From DSUN01 sp035527715 (lineage in GTDB: Bacteria; Planctomycetota; PUPC01; DSUN01): DNA of 38,518 nt. The position numbers and the translations under genes are program-made. The stretch lies in assembly GCA_035527715.1 (NCBI GenBank), contig DATKZY010000184.1, forward strand, positions 1 to 38,518, given 5' to 3'. Positions 37,823-38,518 of this stretch are shown one piece after another; within the stretch, counting starts at the first letter, position 1, and every line of letters starts with the position of its first letter. The notes under the pieces are model-generated. The model searched no databases and had not been told where the DNA came from. It saw only the letters and a program-made list of their open reading frames with translations.

Positions 37823-38083
37823 ATGGCCACTGACATACGCATCGAGGAAGCGGGGCCAGTGTTGAAGGAGGCGGTGGAGCGCCTGCGGCCGGGCGAGAGG
37901 GTGAACCTGGTTGGCCCTGACGGAAGGCGGGTTGCCGTGGTGGTTACGGTGAACGACAGGCCAGGGGAGGCCATGTCCATGGCAGAATGGCTCGCCGAAT
38001 GGGATGCCCTCACTCAGGAAATCAGCAAGGCATGGAAGAGCGAGAAGAGCGCGGTCGAGCTGATCTCGGAGATGCGCCGGTGA
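37823..38083 (+). CDS. Antitoxin of a VapBC-type toxin-antitoxin pair
   Basis: An 86-residue protein, MATDIRIEEAGPVLKEAVERLRPGE then VNLVGPDGRRVAVVVTV, a short beta-rich DNA-binding N-terminus of the Phd/AbrB-like kind, and a helical C-terminal tail (SMAEWLAEWDALTQEISKAW) of the sort that wraps the toxin. AAGGAGA lies about seven bases ahead of the ATG. Its TGA overlaps the GTG of the downstream PIN gene (GTGA), the usual coupling of antitoxin and toxin. It probably autoregulates the promoter at 37763-37790 together with the toxin. Confidence 0.75.
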   Translation: MATDIRIEEAGPVLKEAVERLRPGERVNLVGPDGRRVAVVVTVNDRPGEAMSMAEWLAEWDALTQEISKAWKSEKSAVELISEMRR

Positions 38084-38516
38084 ACTGCACGCTCGACGCC
38101 AGCGGGTCGCGTCGTCGCGTGCGCAGGAGCCTGGCTATGTCGCGAGCCGGAGGCTTCTCGACGAGGAGCGTTCCCGCGGCGTCACGTTCTTCTGCCCGGT
38201 CCTCGTCCTCCCTGAATCCGCGGCAGCGATCGCCAGGGCGACTGACGACGTCGCCAAAGCAGCCAGGATGATCGGCGACATCCGAAGCTTGCCCAGACTG
38301 CAGTTGGTCACGATTGACGACAGCCTCGCCACGCGCGCCGCCGAGATCGCCATGACGTATCGTCTGAAGGGCGCCGACTCCGTCTACGTCGCCGTGGCGG
38401 AGGCATCTGCCGCCACGCTGATCACTTGGGATGGTGAGATGCTCGAGCGCGCCCCGGCCGTCGTGCCCAAGATGTCCCCCGCCGACTGGCTGGCCCGCCA
38501 GCCCGCCACCCCGTAG
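38080..38516 (+). pseudogene. PIN-domain toxin (VapC-like), frameshifted
   Basis: The GTG at 38080 starts VNCTLDAS, the first PIN strand with its Asp. In that frame the sequence then degenerates. The sister frame, from about 38103, reads VASSRAQEPGYVASRRLL, then VTFFCPVLVLPESAAAIAR, the PIN acidic segment with Glu, and KGADSVYVAVAEAS with the third Asp, up to the TAG at 38514-38516. One missing base near 38103-38106 (the run GCGGGTCG) would restore an ORF of about 145 residues, the right VapC length. It is either a real inactivating deletion or a sequencing error. Confidence 0.75.
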
Positions 38517-38518
38517 GG

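Noticed and set aside
38080..38516. Programmed frameshift in the PIN toxin gene
   Set aside because: No slippery heptamer or downstream structure is evident; a simple deletion or sequencing error explains it better.

Overview
The window is high-GC DNA (about two thirds G+C by eye) with long antisense open frames everywhere. The gene families point to the Planctomycetota or a related PVC/Lentisphaerota-type bacterium: exported DUF1080 (3-keto-disaccharide hydrolase) domains, a transmembrane Ser/Thr kinase, Gfo/Idh/MocA oxidoreductases, a DUF3160 protein, PQQ-type propellers, and many short palindromic repeats between and inside genes. This placement is inference from family content; there is no rRNA and no tRNA was recognised.

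Layout. 1-141: 3' end of a FabH-like ketoacyl-ACP synthase. 148-1952: MacB/LolD-type ABC exporter pair (minus). 2161-3900: exported leucine-rich-repeat protein. 3907-6144: M42 aminopeptidase and Tat-exported DUF362 protein (both minus, separate promoters). 6145-6959: gene-free, repeat-filled. 6960-11336: kinase fused to four DUF1080 modules (minus). 11584-12591: Gfo/Idh oxidoreductase (minus). 13016-14278: unrecognised exported protein. 14384-15232: sugar phosphate isomerase/epimerase. 15267-15972: PIN-domain protein and small downstream partner (minus). 16098-18346: 2-keto-3-deoxygluconate kinase and exported DUF4412-like protein. 18359-19423: second Gfo/Idh oxidoreductase (minus). 19715-20956: metal efflux permease with C-terminal HMA domain (minus). 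21422-24499: DUF3160/HEAT protein. 24585-25403: TIGR02757 protein. 25506-28866: PQQ-propeller protein and GNAT acetyltransferase (one minus-strand unit). 29152-32316: gyrA and an AMMECR1-domain gene. 32380-37653: a four-gene minus-strand operon (propeller, glycosidase-like exported protein, four-helix membrane protein, BNR-repeat protein). 37823-38516: a toxin-antitoxin pair whose PIN toxin is frameshifted.

How it fits together. Much of the window looks like surface or secreted carbohydrate handling: DUF1080 modules, two Gfo/Idh enzymes, a xylose-isomerase-like epimerase, a KDG kinase, and the operon with BNR and glycosidase-like proteins. These families are the ones used in oxidative 3-keto-sugar routes of glycan cleavage, but the genes are in separate transcription units, so a shared pathway is a hypothesis.

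Two genome-wide habits stand out. First, almost every transcription unit has a readable sigma70-type promoter, usually with an exact 17-bp spacer (16 of 19 candidates). Second, many different short palindromes or short-period repeats lie in intergenic gaps, at stop codons of convergent genes, and in frame inside protein linkers (kinase and PQQ protein). I found no CRISPR array, integrase, insertion sequence or complete novel defence island.
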